This document shows positions 5,977 to 7,311 of a stretch of DNA of 7,311 nt, piece by piece. The stretch comes from Betaproteobacteria bacterium. GTDB lineage: Bacteria; Pseudomonadota; Gammaproteobacteria; Burkholderiales; SG8-39. The translations under genes and the position numbers were made by a program. Position 1 is the stretch's first letter; every line of letters begins with the position of its first letter. The stretch lies in NCBI GenBank assembly GCA_011391185.1, contig JAABRB010000176.1:1-7311 (forward strand), in the 5' to 3' direction. The notes beneath the pieces were generated by a model. That model saw only the letters and a program-made list of their open reading frames with translations, ran no database searches and was not told the origin of the DNA.

Positions 5977-6437
5977 AGGAGCTCACGACCGGCCTGCAGG
6001 GGGAGGGACTGCGCATCGGCATCGTGCGCAGCCGGTTCAACGAGAACATCGGCAGGGCGTCGCTCGAAGCCTGTGCGGCCCGGCTCGCGGAGCTCGGCGT
6101 GCGGGCCGACGACGTGACCGTGGTGAGCGTCGCGGGCGCGCTGGAAGCGCCGCTCGTGCTCCAGCGGCTCGCCGGGACCGGCAAGTACGATGCGCTGATC
6201 GCGCTCGGCGCCGTGATCCGTGGCGAGACCTATCACTTCGAGATCGTCGCGAACGAGTCGTCCGCCGGAATCGCTCAGGTCGCGCTCGATGCGGGCGTAC
6301 CGGTCGCGAACGGCATACTCACCACCAATACGGAAGAACAGGCCCGGGAACGCGCCGTCGGCAAGGGACGCGACTGCGCCGACGTGGCGGTTGAAATGGC
6401 GGTCCTCCTGCCGCTCATCGACAGGAAGCACCGATGA
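5973..6437 (+). CDS. ribH: 6,7-dimethyl-8-ribityllumazine synthase
   Basis: Lumazine synthase condenses 5-amino-6-ribitylaminouracil with 3,4-dihydroxy-2-butanone 4-phosphate, the product of the gene before it, to form the riboflavin precursor. The 154-residue protein has SRFNENI (20-26, substrate phenylalanine 22), [14 protein letters not shown] (53-66), [14 protein letters not shown] (77-90, with the phosphate-loop residues and catalytic-type His88), and NGILTTNT (113-120), followed by an EEQARERA helix. All family landmarks are present and the length is normal. It usually assembles into pentamers or icosahedral shells. The GTG start at 5973 overlaps the ribBX stop; an AGGG stands about eight bases upstream. 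Its own stop overlaps nusB (ATGA), so the three genes look translationally coupled. Confidence 0.97.
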   Translation: MKELTTGLQGEGLRIGIVRSRFNENIGRASLEACAARLAELGVRADDVTVVSVAGALEAPLVLQRLAGTGKYDALIALGAVIRGETYHFEIVANESSAGIAQVALDAGVPVANGILTTNTEEQARERAVGKGRDCADVAVEMAVLLPLIDRKHR

Positions 6438-6865
6438 AGCCCTCGCGCCGCCGCTCGCGGGAGTTCGCGCTGCAAGGCCTGTACCAGTGGCGGGTTGGAA
6501 AAAACCGGGCGGAAGACATCGCACGGCAGACTGCCGAGGCGGAGGGTTTTTCCCGGGCGGACAGTGCGTACTTTTCGCGCCTCTTCAGGGGGACGGTCGC
6601 CGAGGCGGCATCGCTCGAAGCCGAGATCGCGCCCCTGCTGGACCGCGGCGCGCAGGAACTCTCGCCGATCGAGTTTGCCATCCTGCTGCTCGGCGCCTTC
6701 GAGCTGAAGCATGTCCCCGAGGTTCCCTATCGGGTCGTGATCAACGAAGCGGTTGAGATCGCCAAGGTGTTCGGCGGAACCGACGGGCACAAGTACGTGA
6801 ATGGCGTGCTGGACAAGCTCGCCCGGAGACTGCGCGTTGCCGAGCGCACTGCCGAGCGAGCCTGA
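6434..6865 (+). CDS. nusB: Transcription antitermination factor NusB
   Basis: NusB pairs with NusE (ribosomal protein S10), binds the boxA RNA of rRNA leaders and loads the antitermination complex on RNA polymerase. The 143-residue, mainly helical protein has the arginine-rich N-terminus [15 protein letters not shown] (5-19, the boxA-binding side), the mid segment [17 protein letters not shown] (75-91), and the family signature [17 protein letters not shown] (97-113) followed by [12 protein letters not shown] (119-130). Length agrees with E. coli NusB (139). ATG 6434 overlaps the ribH stop and is preceded by AGGAAG. The ribH-nusB pair is common in Proteobacteria. thiL, a frequent follower, is not next: after a 65-base gap comes a TPR gene. 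That gap holds a 5-bp GCCGC/GCGGC hairpin (6890-6903) without a T-run. Confidence 0.97.
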   Translation: MKPSRRRSREFALQGLYQWRVGKNRAEDIARQTAEAEGFSRADSAYFSRLFRGTVAEAASLEAEIAPLLDRGAQELSPIEFAILLLGAFELKHVPEVPYRVVINEAVEIAKVFGGTDGHKYVNGVLDKLARRLRVAERTAERA

Positions 6866-6930
6866 GAGCGCTTGATGGAGTACCGCATGGCCGCGACCGC
6901 GGCGAATTCGATCGGGAACTAGCGTCCGGC

Positions 6931-7311
6931 ATGCTGGGCGACGTGTTCCGGCGACTCTTCCGGCGTGCCAGAACGGCCGACGCGCCACCCGGTGACGCGC
7001 TCCCGGAAGCCGCCCGGCTACTCAAGGCGGGAGACTTTGGCGCGGCCGCCGAAGGTGCCATGCGTCTGATCGAGCGCGAACCGGACAATCCCTACGCACA
7101 CATCGTGCTCGCGCGCGCGCGCGCACGATCGGGCAACCTGGACGAGGCGCGCGCCGTGCTCGATCGGGTGATCGGTGCGCGCCCGTCGCCGGATCTGGTC
7201 TGGGCGGAACGCGCCGAGCTCGAGCGCGGCGCCGGGCACGTCGACGAAGCAATAGAAATCTACCGGCGCGGACTGGCGCAACACGCCGACTCGTTCGCCC
7301 TCGCCAACAAC
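6931..7311 (+). CDS. Tetratricopeptide-repeat protein, N-terminal part (runs off the window)
   Basis: An open frame of 127 codons without a stop runs to the window end. From ATG 6931 the protein has a short basic N-terminus (MLGDVFRRLFRRARTADAPP) with no clear signal peptide, then helical repeats of TPR length. Repeat one covers about 25-54 (EAARLLKAGDFGAAAEGAMRL), repeat two 54-87 (AHIVLARARARSGNLDEARA, ending near ARPS) and repeat three 88-121 (LVWAERAELERGAGHVDEAI, YRRGL). The G-[NDH]-x-[DE]-EA and closing-proline/Asp patterns are typical. TPRs bind partner proteins. In this group of bacteria such N-terminal arrays often precede sulfotransferase, methyltransferase or glycosyltransferase domains, but the window ends before any such domain, so no function can be given. 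The start is uncertain: only GGGA 13 bases upstream, and the frame stays open farther upstream. Confidence 0.75.
   Translation, partial: MLGDVFRRLFRRARTADAPPGDALPEAARLLKAGDFGAAAEGAMRLIEREPDNPYAHIVLARARARSGNLDEARAVLDRVIGARPSPDLVWAERAELERGAGHVDEAIEIYRRGLAQHADSFALANN
7102..7129. repeat. Alternating GC tract inside a hairpin, within the TPR gene
   Basis: An 18-base run of strictly alternating pyrimidine and purine (7110-7127, mostly CG steps) encodes the ARARAR stretch of the second TPR. It is flanked by ATCGTGC (7102-7108) and GCACGAT (7123-7129), so the strand can fold into a long stem. Such tracts can adopt Z-DNA and slip in length during replication. Changes in multiples of six bases would keep the frame. 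Confidence 0.6.

Noticed and set aside
6875..6922. Fifteen-codon leader ORF before the TPR gene
   Set aside because: No ribosome binding site and no regulatory codon pattern; such short frames are expected by chance.
6889..6924. GEFD reading in the TPR frame upstream of its ATG, reminiscent of the thiL start
   Set aside because: Four residues are too few; the rest shows no ThiL similarity and no thiL follows.
1..7311. tRNA or rRNA genes, CRISPR arrays, insertion sequences, attachment sites
   Set aside because: I found no cloverleaf with a T-loop GTTCGANTC-like pattern in proper context, no spaced direct repeats, no transposase frames and no terminal inverted repeats with target duplications.

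Overview
The window is a GC-rich stretch (roughly two-thirds G+C by eye) of what looks like a proteobacterial, most likely betaproteobacterial, chromosome. The evidence for this is the isocitrate lyase (C-terminal part ending in a [12 protein letters not shown] tail, and a [18 protein letters not shown]-terminal region), the RibB protein with a degenerate GTP cyclohydrolase II half (the RibBX architecture described as common in Proteobacteria), the proteobacterial-type ArgE, and the conserved rimM-trmD-rplS and ribH-nusB gene orders. The content is essentially housekeeping. I see no phage, transposon, CRISPR, toxin-antitoxin or biosynthetic island.

Layout. (1) 1-1256, plus strand: the tail of rimM, then trmD and rplS, i.e. 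the end of the classical rpsP-rimM-trmD-rplS operon for ribosome maturation, tRNA G37 methylation and ribosomal protein L19. The genes overlap through GTGA and ATGA junctions. (2) 1257-1517: a non-coding convergent gap holding six stem-loops, including a bidirectional terminator-like hairpin. (3) 1518-2696, minus strand: argE, acetylornithine deacetylase. (4) 2822-2854: a clear Rho-independent terminator for (5) aceA, isocitrate lyase, minus strand, 2874-4193. (6) 4194-4866: about 670 bases with no convincing gene. An AT-rich island upstream of aceA holds an 18-base inverted repeat that overlaps a candidate promoter; next to it lies a GC-rich part with a perfect 14-base palindrome, further hairpins and one small doubtful minus-strand ORF. 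(7) 4867-6865, plus strand: ribBX, ribH and nusB, overlapping through GTGA and ATGA, so riboflavin synthesis is joined to the antitermination factor NusB, as in many proteobacteria. (8) 6931 to the window end: the start of a tetratricopeptide-repeat protein.

How the genes work together: trmD, rplS, rimM and nusB serve translation and rRNA transcription. ribBX supplies 3,4-dihydroxy-2-butanone 4-phosphate, which RibH (6,7-dimethyl-8-ribityllumazine synthase) joins to the pyrimidine intermediate. The GTP-derived pyrimidine branch must come from another locus, because the RibA-like half of RibBX has lost its zinc and catalytic signature. aceA opens the glyoxylate bypass for growth on acetate or fatty acids, and argE completes ornithine formation. 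The observations most worth checking are the RibBX domain decay, the aceA upstream palindrome, the hairpin cluster after rplS, and the small orphan ORF between aceA and ribBX.
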